7,607 bases of DNA from Bacteroidales bacterium (GTDB lineage Bacteria > Bacteroidota > Bacteroidia > Bacteroidales > F082). Shown piece by piece: positions 1-6,039 of this stretch; positions within the stretch are counted from its first letter, which is position 1, and every line of letters starts with the position of its first letter. The position numbers were made by a program, and so were the translations under genes. Where the stretch lies: the NCBI GenBank assembly GCA_900771045.1, contig CAAGMM010000274.1, positions 1 to 7,607 of the forward strand. Direction: 5' to 3'. The notes under the pieces are model-generated. The model was not told the DNA's origin. It searched no databases and saw only the letters and a list, made by a program, of their open reading frames with translations.

Positions 1-900
1 ACCCCGACTATGCTCAAATACATCAGTCAAATGATTGAAAACCTGGGTATATAGTGTACAGATTTGGGATTTCTTTATTTCAATTATTTTGCGATAATAT
101 CTGCTCATCACCATTTCGGCGAAGTTGATATGATACGGTCCCGCGACCACGCCGCCGCCGTTCAGTTCCTCCGATTGATGCAGTCCGATCCGTAAAACAT
201 TCACTCCGTTTCCAATGAAAAATTCGTACAGGGCGGCGGCGTGGCTTACGGCTTCGTCAAGACTCTGCGGTTTATATTCGCCTTTCAGGTACATCTTTTC
301 AAGTTCCGTTCCGCCAACCGTTATGCACGGATAGATCCGCGTCTCCTTCGCCCCGAGCCGCACGATGTCTTCAGCGGTTTTCATATCTTTCGCCTCATCG
401 CTGAAAGGCAGTCCCGTCATCATCTGCAAACCAAGCGTTACACCTTCCGAAAGTATTGATTCAGAGGCTTTTACAATATCGGCAAAACTATGACCGCGAT
501 GACATTTCCGTAAAATTTCGTCATCGGTCGATTGTGCGCCGAGTTCGATATTGAGCATTCCGCGTTGCCGAAGTTCCGCGACACGCTCGCGGGTGATGTA
601 GTCGGGACGCGTGCTGCAGCGAACCCCGTCAATCTCGCCGCTTTCGACGAATGGCTGCACGACGTCGAGATAGCCGTTTTGCATCGAAACAGGCAGCCCC
701 GTGAAGTTCCCACCGAAAAAAGCCACTTCGACAAAACGCTCTTTTGCGTAAAATGTCTCGAGATATTTCTGAATAAGCACCTTAACTTCTTGAGGTTCAA
801 TGATTTTGCTTTTTCCAGTGATGCTGTACTGGTTGCAATAGACGCATCTGTACGGACACGCCAATTCGGGTAGGAAAATAGGAATATTGTAATGTTTCAT
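1..900 (-). CDS. Radical SAM protein, Elp3-like group without visible HAT domain (3' end cut by window)
   Basis: The frame is open from ATG at 900 to the left edge: 300 residues with no stop, so the C-terminus is missing. The N-terminus (MKHYNIPIFLPELACPYRC) carries the radical SAM cluster motif C15-x3-C19-x2-C22, which binds the [4Fe-4S] cluster that cleaves S-adenosylmethionine. Further motifs resemble the Elp3/COG1243 core: FFGGNFTG (61-68), STRPDYI (96-102), ELGAQSTDDEIL (119-130), RGH (135-137) and LQMMTGLP (158-165). Elp3 proper has a longer N-terminus and an acetyltransferase domain. This protein starts directly at the radical SAM core, like the stand-alone 'radical SAM protein' family of anaerobes, whose substrate I do not know. 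It begins 7 nt after the stop of the arginase-like gene with no clear Shine-Dalgarno, so it is probably the last visible gene of the same transcript. The family call is firm; the function is open. Confidence 0.87.
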   Translation of the reverse strand, partial: MKHYNIPIFLPELACPYRCVYCNQYSITGKSKIIEPQEVKVLIQKYLETFYAKERFVEVAFFGGNFTGLPVSMQNGYLDVVQPFVESGEIDGVRCSTRPDYITRERVAELRQRGMLNIELGAQSTDDEILRKCHRGHSFADIVKASESILSEGVTLGLQMMTGLPFSDEAKDMKTAEDIVRLGAKETRIYPCITVGGTELEKMYLKGEYKPQSLDEAVSHAAALYEFFIGNGVNVLRIGLHQSEELNGGGVVAGPYHINFAEMVMSRYYRKIIEIKKSQICTLYTQVFNHLTDVFEHSRG

Positions 901-907
901 TCTTGTT

Positions 908-2086
908 TTACATCAGTTTTTGGTAATACTGCCACCAGATATCTGGAATATCGTTGTGCATTGCGGTGTCGTAATCTTCTTTCGAGCAAGGTATAAAGTG
1001 ATGTCTTTCAAACTGTTCGCGGCCTTTTGACCTGAACGAGAGGTCAATCCACCATTTTTCGGTCAGTTTGTGGCAGAGGAAGATCAGTTCGTCGTTTTGG
1101 CCGTCGATTTTCACGATGTAACGCCTGAAATTTTCCGAGTTTGTGTCATTGGGATAATCTTCTTTTCTGTTTGAAAATCCTTCGACAAAATACCAAATCA
1201 TTTGGGCTATCATATTGGCAGTCAAGTTGTTATGGTCGTATCTCGGATTATATTCGAAGAATCCTATCAGTGAGAGTTTCGAGTTGAGTCCGGCGTAGCG
1301 CGTCATTTTGCAGCCTTCTTCTCCGCTGAAGCCGTTTGGCGACGAGTTTTTCACGCCCGGTGCGTCGCTTGCCTTGAATGCGGAGATGTCTATCGAAAGG
1401 ATGTCGGCATTTCGCAGCAATGGTTCCGCCGTGTTGATGCGGCTTTTTATCTCCCCGACTCTGTGAATATCGAAAAGCAAATCCTTCATCAACGTAATAT
1501 GCTTATTATCAACGTAATACGTTTGATAGCCAATATTTGTACAGTTGAAAAGATAATTAGGTTGGTGCATTATGATATGGCTGAGATACGAGCGCGAATT
1601 GAGTTCTTCGTCGTCTTTTCCGATGTCGAAACGCGGGTCGATAGTCGAAATATTGACAAGTTTGCCGGTATGTTCGTAAACCTGATAAACCGGGAGCGTC
1701 AAATCCTGACTTCCTCCGAGGATTATCGGCGTAATATGATGCCGCATCAGCGTCAGAACGACTTGATTAAGAGCGTAATAAGTATCTTCCACGCGGTGAC
1801 CGTGCTTGACGTTGCCGATGTCGATAATTTTCGTTTCGGTCCAATGATCAAACAACTTATAAAACGCCGTCCTGATTTTGTCCGGTGCTTCTGAACAGCC
1901 TTCATTATCGTAGCAATTTCTGTCTTCCGGCACTCCAACTAACGCAATATCAATATCTTTCAGGTTCGGAAACTTATCTTCTTCACGATAAATGAGAATA
2001 TTGTTTCCAATCTGTCCTTCTTCCGAGAGATGAGCGCCGTCGATGACTTCGAGACTAACGGGTTCAAGTAAAACGCTGATATCCAT
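908..2086 (-). CDS. Arginase/formiminoglutamase-fold protein with degenerate metal site (probable pseudoenzyme)
   Basis: A 392-residue protein of the ureohydrolase (arginase, agmatinase, formimidoylglutamase) fold. The family landmarks are recognisable but altered. GGSQD (124-128) stands where arginases have GG-D/S-H-S/D. DPRFD (150-154) stands for DAHxD. SIDISAFKASDAPG (231-244) stands for SxDxDxxDP. Of the six usual Mn ligands, three appear kept (D150, D154, D233) and three replaced (H to Q127, H to R152, D to S235). The FEYNP stretch (277-281) keeps a Glu at the usual guanidino-binding position. The C-terminus beyond about 300 (WYFVEGFSNRKED onward) is an extension rich in aromatic and charged residues. 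Databases often label such Bacteroidota proteins formimidoylglutamase; from the residues seen I doubt they hydrolyse a guanidino or formimino substrate. From memory, flavobacterial relatives often lie near gliding/type IX secretion genes; none is visible here. The ATG at 2086 follows a 96-nt gap containing a palindrome, so it may have its own promoter. Confidence 0.88.
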   Translation of the reverse strand: MDISVLLEPVSLEVIDGAHLSEEGQIGNNILIYREEDKFPNLKDIDIALVGVPEDRNCYDNEGCSEAPDKIRTAFYKLFDHWTETKIIDIGNVKHGHRVEDTYYALNQVVLTLMRHHITPIILGGSQDLTLPVYQVYEHTGKLVNISTIDPRFDIGKDDEELNSRSYLSHIIMHQPNYLFNCTNIGYQTYYVDNKHITLMKDLLFDIHRVGEIKSRINTAEPLLRNADILSIDISAFKASDAPGVKNSSPNGFSGEEGCKMTRYAGLNSKLSLIGFFEYNPRYDHNNLTANMIAQMIWYFVEGFSNRKEDYPNDTNSENFRRYIVKIDGQNDELIFLCHKLTEKWWIDLSFRSKGREQFERHHFIPCSKEDYDTAMHNDIPDIWWQYYQKLM

Positions 2087-2136
2087 TATAGAATGAATTT
2101 TAAACTGCGAAATTAGTAAAAAAAGGCGTATTATGA

Positions 2137-2150
2137 GTGATTTAAATCAC
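2137..2150. promoter_or_regulatory. Perfect 14-bp palindrome, Crp/Fnr-type operator candidate
   Basis: GTGATTTAAATCAC is a perfect inverted repeat. It fits both GTGA-N6-TCAC (Crp-like core) and TGAT-N4-ATCA (Fnr-like core). It lies in the 96-nt gap between the glycosyltransferase stop and the arginase-like start. A weak -7 candidate, TAATTTCG (minus strand, 2115-2108, one mismatch to TAnnTTTG), lies downstream. If it is used, the palindrome centre would be roughly 40 nt upstream of the start site, a typical activator position. I see no good -33 TTG at the right distance, which suits an activator-dependent promoter. The palindrome is seen; the regulator is inferred. Confidence 0.5.
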
Positions 2151-2182
2151 ATAAATATCAACAAAACGAGCCGGGTTGAAAG

Positions 2183-4006
2183 TCATTTCAAATCCAAAAC
2201 GGCCGATGTCATTTTCGACCATAAATATTTTTTCTTTTCTTCGACGATGTTTTTTTCGAAAATCTCTTTACGGTCGTTTTCAAAGAAATCGGTAATCGCA
2301 TCGGCAATCGCTTCAGGTTCAGGTTGAACGACATATCCGATTTTTTTGTCTATGATTATCTCTTTCAGTCCGCCGACATCAGTGACGAGCATCGGTTTTT
2401 CAAAATGGAAGCCTATTTGTGTGACACCGCTTTGTGTTGCTGACTTGTAAGGTTGAACCACAAGGTCGGCGGCACAAAAATAATACTTGACCTCGCTGTC
2501 TGGGACAAAATCGTTATGCCAAATCACGCGTCCGTCGAGGTTAAGGTCGTGTTCCATCTTACGGTATTGGGCTTCGTTGTTATAAAATTCTCCTGCAATT
2601 ATAAGTTTGATGTCTTTTTCAATAATGCGTTTGTCCGCGAAAGCCTTCAGCAGCAGGTCGAGGCCTTTATAATCGCGGATGATTCCGAAGAAAAGTATAT
2701 AGCGGGTGCCGGCATCAAGGTTTAAAAACTCCAAGGCTGTGTTTCTGTTCAATTTCTCGCCGAAATTGTCGAAAAGCGGATGAGGGCAGAGCAGACGGCG
2801 TTTTTTGTTATCAAACGACGATAAGTCGTCCATCACGGAACGTGACATCGCGATGAAACCATCTGTATTTTTGATGAAATATTTTGCTAAGGCCTTGTCG
2901 CACAATCGTTTTTCGTGAGGAATGACATTATCGAGTATGGAGATGACCCGTGTTTTACGGTTTTTCTTGGCGATATGTGCGATGGTTCCGAAACAAGGTG
3001 CCATAAAAGGCAGCCAGAATTTAAATATCAGAATATCAGGGGCTTCTTTTTTTAAAAGACGGCCTAACTTTATCCAGTTAAATGGGTTGCAGGAATTTAC
3101 GTCACGAGTGATTTTCAGGTTTTTTGGAGCCGGGTCGGTAGAATATTGCGTTTTGCCGGGGAACAAAAACGAAGGATATTGAAGTGAAAACGTATGGATT
3201 TCAGCATCATGGCCTTCAATTTCAAATTGACGGATCAAACGTTCGTTGAAAGAGGCGAGCCCGCCGCGATACGGATAGGCCGTGCCCACAAGAACTATTT
3301 TCATCTTTTTCAATGCGAAATCTTTTTGGGCTTTGTAGTAATCTTCCGGAATCCCGATGTCGATGAAATACGTATCGGAGACAAAAGCGTTGATACAGGC
3401 GTTTTTAGCCTGATAATAAAGCACTTCGTTTTCAAAAGAGAATTTTTCGGGCAATAAGTCCATAAGATGATTGTCGCGGTTGAGCATCATCACGCCGCCA
3501 TTGATGAGGCCTTCTTTGCGAAACGTCTTTTCTTTGAAAGACACGACTCTGTTGTTGTCGCCAACGACGATGCTGCCGTATCTCTCAAAATTGCGCATGG
3601 GCTTGAGCGACAGGCTTATAGGCATCTGCGAGGCGATATGGCTTTTCAGCAGTTCATCGAGATTGACTTCGAAGAATGTATCGCCATTGATTACGCAAAC
3701 GCATTCAGAATCAGTCTTTTGCAAAGCGAGTTTTATGCCGCCGCCGGTTCCGAACGGTGTTTCCTCAACGGCAAAATCGAAATCAAAATGATATTTTCCC
3801 CTTTCTTTTGAGATAAAGTCGAAAACGGCATCACGAAGATAACCTACGGAGAGTACGACTTTATGTACGTCGTATTTCTCAAGATAATCAAGGAGATAGT
3901 GAAGGAATGGATGTCCTGCCACGTTTGCCAGGCATTTTGGCAAGTCGTTCACTACTGGGCTGAGGCGTGTGCCGAGTCCGCCGGCTAATATTACGACATC
4001 GAACAT
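2183..4006 (-). CDS. Two-domain protein: HddC-like heptose-1-phosphate guanylyltransferase fused to GT4 glycosyltransferase
   Basis: From ATG at 4006 the protein has 607 residues; an in-frame TTG at 4012 would add two and overlap the kinase stop, so ATG is preferred. Residues 1 to about 234 are a nucleotidyltransferase: GGLGTRL (9-15), P23-K24, GTGGG (86-90), NGD with the metal-binding Asp (107-109), NGGV (169-172) and FIDIGIPEDY near 215-224. This set and length match D-glycero-alpha-D-manno-heptose-1-phosphate guanylyltransferase (HddC), though related mannose- or other sugar-1-phosphate transferases look alike. From M235 (MKIVLVGTAYPYRGG) to 607 is a complete GT-B, GT4-type enzyme, with FFGIIRDYKG (439-448) and QSGVTQIGFHFEKPM (525-539) in the donor-binding half. 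In that region a Gln stands where many GT4 enzymes carry the first Glu of the E-x7-E motif. The upstream kinase ends 2 nt before this ATG, so the genes are co-transcribed. The junction sits on an A5 run; see findings for a possible frameshift origin. Confidence 0.88.
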   Translation of the reverse strand: MFDVVILAGGLGTRLSPVVNDLPKCLANVAGHPFLHYLLDYLEKYDVHKVVLSVGYLRDAVFDFISKERGKYHFDFDFAVEETPFGTGGGIKLALQKTDSECVCVINGDTFFEVNLDELLKSHIASQMPISLSLKPMRNFERYGSIVVGDNNRVVSFKEKTFRKEGLINGGVMMLNRDNHLMDLLPEKFSFENEVLYYQAKNACINAFVSDTYFIDIGIPEDYYKAQKDFALKKMKIVLVGTAYPYRGGLASFNERLIRQFEIEGHDAEIHTFSLQYPSFLFPGKTQYSTDPAPKNLKITRDVNSCNPFNWIKLGRLLKKEAPDILIFKFWLPFMAPCFGTIAHIAKKNRKTRVISILDNVIPHEKRLCDKALAKYFIKNTDGFIAMSRSVMDDLSSFDNKKRRLLCPHPLFDNFGEKLNRNTALEFLNLDAGTRYILFFGIIRDYKGLDLLLKAFADKRIIEKDIKLIIAGEFYNNEAQYRKMEHDLNLDGRVIWHNDFVPDSEVKYYFCAADLVVQPYKSATQSGVTQIGFHFEKPMLVTDVGGLKEIIIDKKIGYVVQPEPEAIADAITDFFENDRKEIFEKNIVEEKKKYLWSKMTSAVLDLK

Positions 4007-4008
4007 AA

Positions 4009-5034
4009 TCAATAAATTTTCCAGCCGTGAGTGCCGCCGTTGGTGAACTGGAAGTTATACACCGTGCCGTGGAGTCTGTTTAGCGCGTCAACGACGAAGC
4101 GTTTGCGTGTAGGTTCAACGGCGAAGAAGATAAAGCCGCCGCCGCCTGCGCCGCTCACTTTTCCGGACAATGCGCCGGCTTTTATCGCGACGTCAAAGAC
4201 CTTTTGGATGTCGTCGTTGGTAATAGCCGCCGCCATTTTTTTCTTGTCTTCCCAGGCGGCCCCCATGATATGTGCGAATGCCGTCGTGTCGCCGCGGAGA
4301 AGTGCCGTCTTCATGTCCACGGCGCTTTGCTTTATCTTGTGCATCGCCTCGATAGCCGTGACGTTTCCAGACGAGGTGTTTTTCTGCTGTTCTCTGATGA
4401 TGGCCGCCGACGAGCGCGAGGCCCCGGTATAATAAAGCACCATAGACGCCTCCAGTTCATCAACGATCCACTGCTTGATTCTCAGGGGATTCACTATCAC
4501 CTGGTCGTTTTTCAGGAACTCCATAAAATTAAAGCCGCCGAAAGTCGCCGCATACTGGTCCTGTTTGCCGCCGCTCAGCCCGAGTTCGAGGCGTTCGATG
4601 ACATAGGCCATACGGGCCATCTCATATTCCCCCACGGGAAGATTCTGCCATTCGACAAAGGCTTTCAAAATACAGACAACCATCGTAGACGAAGACCCTA
4701 AACCGCTCCCGGCCGGGGCATCCGAATAAGTGGTAATCCTAAAGGCACACGGCCGCATCCCGAAGTTCTTGATTATATGATTGTAAACTCCTTTGTGAAG
4801 ATCCAACTGTCCGTCAATGGGAAGCTGTGGCCCACAGTCGAGTACTTGGCGTTGGTTCAAATCCGCCGCCACTATCTCTATCTTGTCGCCGTCTGTTTCC
4901 TCTATAGTGCAGTAAGCATAAAGATTTATCGTCGCATTTAGGACGAATCCGCCGTAAATGTCACAATACGGCGACACATCACTGCCGCCTCCAGCAAGTC
5001 CGAGGCGGAGAGGCGCCTTACTACGTATTATCAT
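4009..5034 (-). CDS. hddA: GHMP kinase, D-glycero-D-manno-heptose 7-phosphate kinase type
   Basis: The 341-residue protein is full length for HddA. It would phosphorylate D-glycero-D-manno-heptose 7-phosphate at the anomeric position to the 1,7-bisphosphate, in the cytoplasm, on the way to GDP-heptose. All three GHMP motifs are present: PLRLGLAGGGSD (8-19), the ATP-binding loop PAGSGLGSSS (107-116), and GKVSGAGGGGF (291-301). LGLSGGKQDQYAATFGG (151-167) is typical of the HddA and sugar-1-kinase branch. The start ATG at 5034 is set by a strong AAGGAGG. It is the first gene of the minus-strand operon, and the HddC-like domain encoded immediately downstream supports the heptose assignment over other GHMP sugar kinases. 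No gmhA or gmhB is in the window, so the pathway is incomplete here. Family is certain; substrate is inferred from motif pattern and neighbour. Confidence 0.88.
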   Translation of the reverse strand: MIIRSKAPLRLGLAGGGSDVSPYCDIYGGFVLNATINLYAYCTIEETDGDKIEIVAADLNQRQVLDCGPQLPIDGQLDLHKGVYNHIIKNFGMRPCAFRITTYSDAPAGSGLGSSSTMVVCILKAFVEWQNLPVGEYEMARMAYVIERLELGLSGGKQDQYAATFGGFNFMEFLKNDQVIVNPLRIKQWIVDELEASMVLYYTGASRSSAAIIREQQKNTSSGNVTAIEAMHKIKQSAVDMKTALLRGDTTAFAHIMGAAWEDKKKMAAAITNDDIQKVFDVAIKAGALSGKVSGAGGGGFIFFAVEPTRKRFVVDALNRLHGTVYNFQFTNGGTHGWKIY

Positions 5035-5038
5035 ATTT

Positions 5039-5045
5039 CCTCCTT
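5039..5045 (-). promoter_or_regulatory. Strong Shine-Dalgarno AAGGAGG of the kinase gene
   Basis: On the minus strand AAGGAGG is followed by AAAT and the ATG, a 4-nt spacer. This fixes the kinase start at 5034. It stands out because the other starts in this window have no comparable site, and Bacteroidota generally use Shine-Dalgarno sequences little. Confidence 0.75.
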
Positions 5046-5076
5046 GTTATTCATCTAAACTTACCTTAAATACACA

Positions 5077-5096
5077 TTTTTCCAATTAACGGCTCA
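5077..5096. repeat. Left copy of a near-direct repeat flanking higBA
   Basis: TTTTTCCAATT-AAC-GGCTCA. It shares the 11-nt block TTTTTCCAATT and the 6-nt block GGCTCA with 5923-5943; only the middle 3-4 bases differ. This copy overlaps the start of the kinase mRNA leader. The two copies lie either side of the toxin-antitoxin pair. Similarity is seen; any role in insertion is conjecture. Confidence 0.4.
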
Positions 5097-5128
5097 AAGT
5101 TACGATAAAAAACTCTATCGGAAACAAA
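5095..5128 (-). promoter_or_regulatory. Bacteroidota-type promoter of the kinase/glycosyltransferase operon
   Basis: On the minus strand TTTG (5128-5125), a 22-nt spacer and TAACTTTG (5102-5095) match the Bacteroidota vegetative promoter (TTG, then TAnnTTTG). Transcription should start near 5088, leaving a leader of roughly 54 nt that includes the AAGGAGG site. The spacer holds a small inverted repeat, CGATA-N8-TATCG (5103-5120 on the plus strand), which could be an operator but has only 5-bp arms. Confidence 0.6.
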
Positions 5129-5153
5129 AATTTTGCGATGAGTTCAACAAATT

Positions 5154-5165
5154 GCTTTGCAAAGC
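5154..5165. repeat. 12-bp perfect palindrome between higA and the operon promoter
   Basis: GCTTTGCAAAGC reads the same on both strands, and two further bases on each side pair after one mismatch (AT...AT, 5151-5168). It lies 20 nt past the higA stop and about 25 nt upstream of the operon's -33 element. No T-run follows on either strand, so it does not look like a standard terminator. A protein-binding site is possible. Confidence 0.35.
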
Positions 5166-5184
5166 CATCTTTACAAAACCCGCT

Positions 5185-5508
5185 TCAAAGAACTGCACAG
5201 ACCTTTCTGATTTCCGCCAACCTGCTGATAAACAAAGGATTTTCTTTCGTCATCTGCAAATTGTAGCGCATCTGCATTTTCAATAACGTTTCCGCACTAA
5301 CATCCAAGGCTGCCTCGACCAGCATAGCGACCTCTGAATTTACAGGGCGTTTGCCGTTGAGAATCTCATTGAAAACCGAATAAGATATGCCGATTTTCTG
5401 TGCCAGTTGCCGTTGCGAGATTCCTCTGCATTCCAACTCGTCTTTAATGATTTCGCCCGGATGTATCGGATAAAACGGTTCTGATTTTCTCGCTTCCATA
5501 TCACACAT
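5185..5508 (-). CDS. higA: HigA-family antitoxin, XRE-type HTH protein
   Basis: The 107-residue protein is the antitoxin of a toxin-first type II pair. PIHPGEIIKDELECRGIS (14-31) is the typical HigA/VapI opening. SQRQLAQKIGIS (31-42) and SVFNEILNGKR (44-54) form the helix-turn-helix, and the helical remainder (about 59-82) fits the HigA C-terminal half. It should bind and neutralise the HigB toxin and repress the shared promoter. The ATG at 5508 overlaps the toxin gene by 8 nt, consistent with translational coupling. A second in-frame ATG at 5499, just after the toxin stop, would shorten it by three residues and cannot be excluded. The final residues (RKVCAVL) look ordinary, so the gene seems intact. 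Confidence 0.9.
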   Translation of the reverse strand: MCDMEARKSEPFYPIHPGEIIKDELECRGISQRQLAQKIGISYSVFNEILNGKRPVNSEVAMLVEAALDVSAETLLKMQMRYNLQMTKENPLFISRLAEIRKVCAVL

Positions 5509-5821
5509 ATTTATGATGATTCGACAAGTCCAAAATATTACAAATTATAGTAATGGGTTCAGTATCAATATATCTCACTAAAAACTCAATGCGATACTTC
5601 ACATTGACACGAACCGAATACCTGCCATCTTTATCACCTTTCAACATTTCCAGATTCAAAGCCCGAAAACGCTTCAGGTCATTTAAATCAGATGATTCCT
5701 GCATTCGGAAAATACATTTTGCATACGCCTTTATCACTTCTGGCTGAAATCTGTGTTTTTTGGCTGTCATACCTTTTTCAAAAAGCTCGCGCAAATAATC
5801 TTCCTGAAATTCAACAATCAT
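5501..5821 (-). CDS. higB: HigB-family toxin (RelE/ParE superfamily mRNA interferase)
   Basis: The 106-residue protein (MIVEFQEDYLRELFEKG...) matches the Bacteroidota HigB type. LNLEMLKGDKDGRYSVRVN (56-73) and KYRIEF (75-80) correspond to the core strands where HigB/RelE toxins carry their basic RNA-cleaving residues. The C-terminus TIICNILDLSNHHKYV (91-106) is the usual final strand. The family cleaves mRNA on the ribosome and is inhibited by HigA. The reading frame runs upstream to ATG 5944, which would add 41 residues, but the promoter at 5846-5876 lies between the two ATGs and the extension is not family-like, so 5821 is chosen. There is no evident Shine-Dalgarno. The pair reads toward the heptose-type operon and away from the MATE gene. 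Confidence 0.88.
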   Translation of the reverse strand: MIVEFQEDYLRELFEKGMTAKKHRFQPEVIKAYAKCIFRMQESSDLNDLKRFRALNLEMLKGDKDGRYSVRVNVKYRIEFLVRYIDTEPITIICNILDLSNHHKYV

Positions 5822-5843
5822 AAGACCAACTATAAAAACAGTC

Positions 5844-5855
5844 TGCAAATTTACA
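5844..5855. promoter_or_regulatory. Imperfect palindrome over the higBA -7 element, candidate HigA operator
   Basis: TGCAAATTTACA is a 12-bp inverted repeat with one mismatched pair, lying directly over the -7 box of the higBA promoter. HigA-type antitoxins usually autoregulate by binding short palindromes at their own promoter. The site is seen; binding is inferred. Confidence 0.45.
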
Positions 5856-5876
5856 CTTTTTTTTGATATTCGCAAA
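5846..5876 (-). promoter_or_regulatory. Promoter of higBA
   Basis: On the minus strand TTTG (5876-5873), a 19-nt spacer and TAAATTTG (5853-5846) give a good Bacteroidota promoter. Transcription would begin near 5840, about 20 nt before the higB ATG at 5821. This rules against the longer open frame from 5944. Confidence 0.65.
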
Positions 5877-5922
5877 TAATCGAACATTATTTTACGGATT
5901 TTTCCCGCCCGAGCGAAATTCG

Positions 5923-5943
5923 TTTTTCCAATTGAAAGGCTCA
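5923..5943. repeat. Right copy of a near-direct repeat flanking higBA
   Basis: TTTTTCCAATT-GAAA-GGCTCA is the partner of 5077-5096. It lies in the 218-nt intergenic region between the divergent higB and MATE genes, upstream of both promoters. Outside these 20-21 bases I see no continued similarity. Confidence 0.4.
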
Positions 5944-6022
5944 TTATTGTGAAACACGCACTTTTTTTTGCGACGGATGATAAATTCTATCCGAACAGCA
6001 TGTCAGTCAGTGCTTTTTTTTG

Positions 6023-6030
6023 TAATTTTG
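6023..6030 (+). promoter_or_regulatory. -7 promoter element TAATTTTG of the MATE gene
   Basis: TAATTTTG matches TAnnTTTG. The expected start site, about 5-7 nt downstream, nearly reaches the ATG at 6040, so the mRNA would have a leader of only a few bases. No TTG is seen 17-23 nt upstream; a T-run immediately precedes the element. The missing -33 makes this a moderate call. Confidence 0.5.
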
Positions 6031-6039
6031 CGTCCCGAA

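Noticed and set aside
1463..1894. Plus-strand ORF inside the arginase-like gene
   Set aside because: It is antisense to a clear protein family on the minus strand and its translation has no recognisable features.
2102..2182. Palindrome plus T7 run (minus strand) as an intrinsic terminator for the glycosyltransferase gene
   Set aside because: The stem is AT-rich and the T-run begins about a dozen bases after it, so the hairpin would not act as a standard terminator.
4204..4701. 165-codon plus-strand ORF inside the kinase gene
   Set aside because: It is an opposite-strand shadow of the GHMP kinase; the peptide is rich in Arg and His with no domain signal.
5822..5944. 41-residue N-terminal extension of the HigB frame from ATG 5944
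   Set aside because: A good promoter lies inside it (5846-5876), and the HigB family normally begins at MIVEF, here at 5821.
5974..5993. CGGAT-N10-ATCCG inverted repeat upstream of the MATE gene
   Set aside because: Five-base arms with a 10-nt spacer are expected by chance in an intergenic region, and there is no supporting context.
5968..6039. 24-residue N-terminal extension of the MATE frame
   Set aside because: It is a translation of the T-run and TAATTTTG promoter element and does not resemble MATE N-termini.
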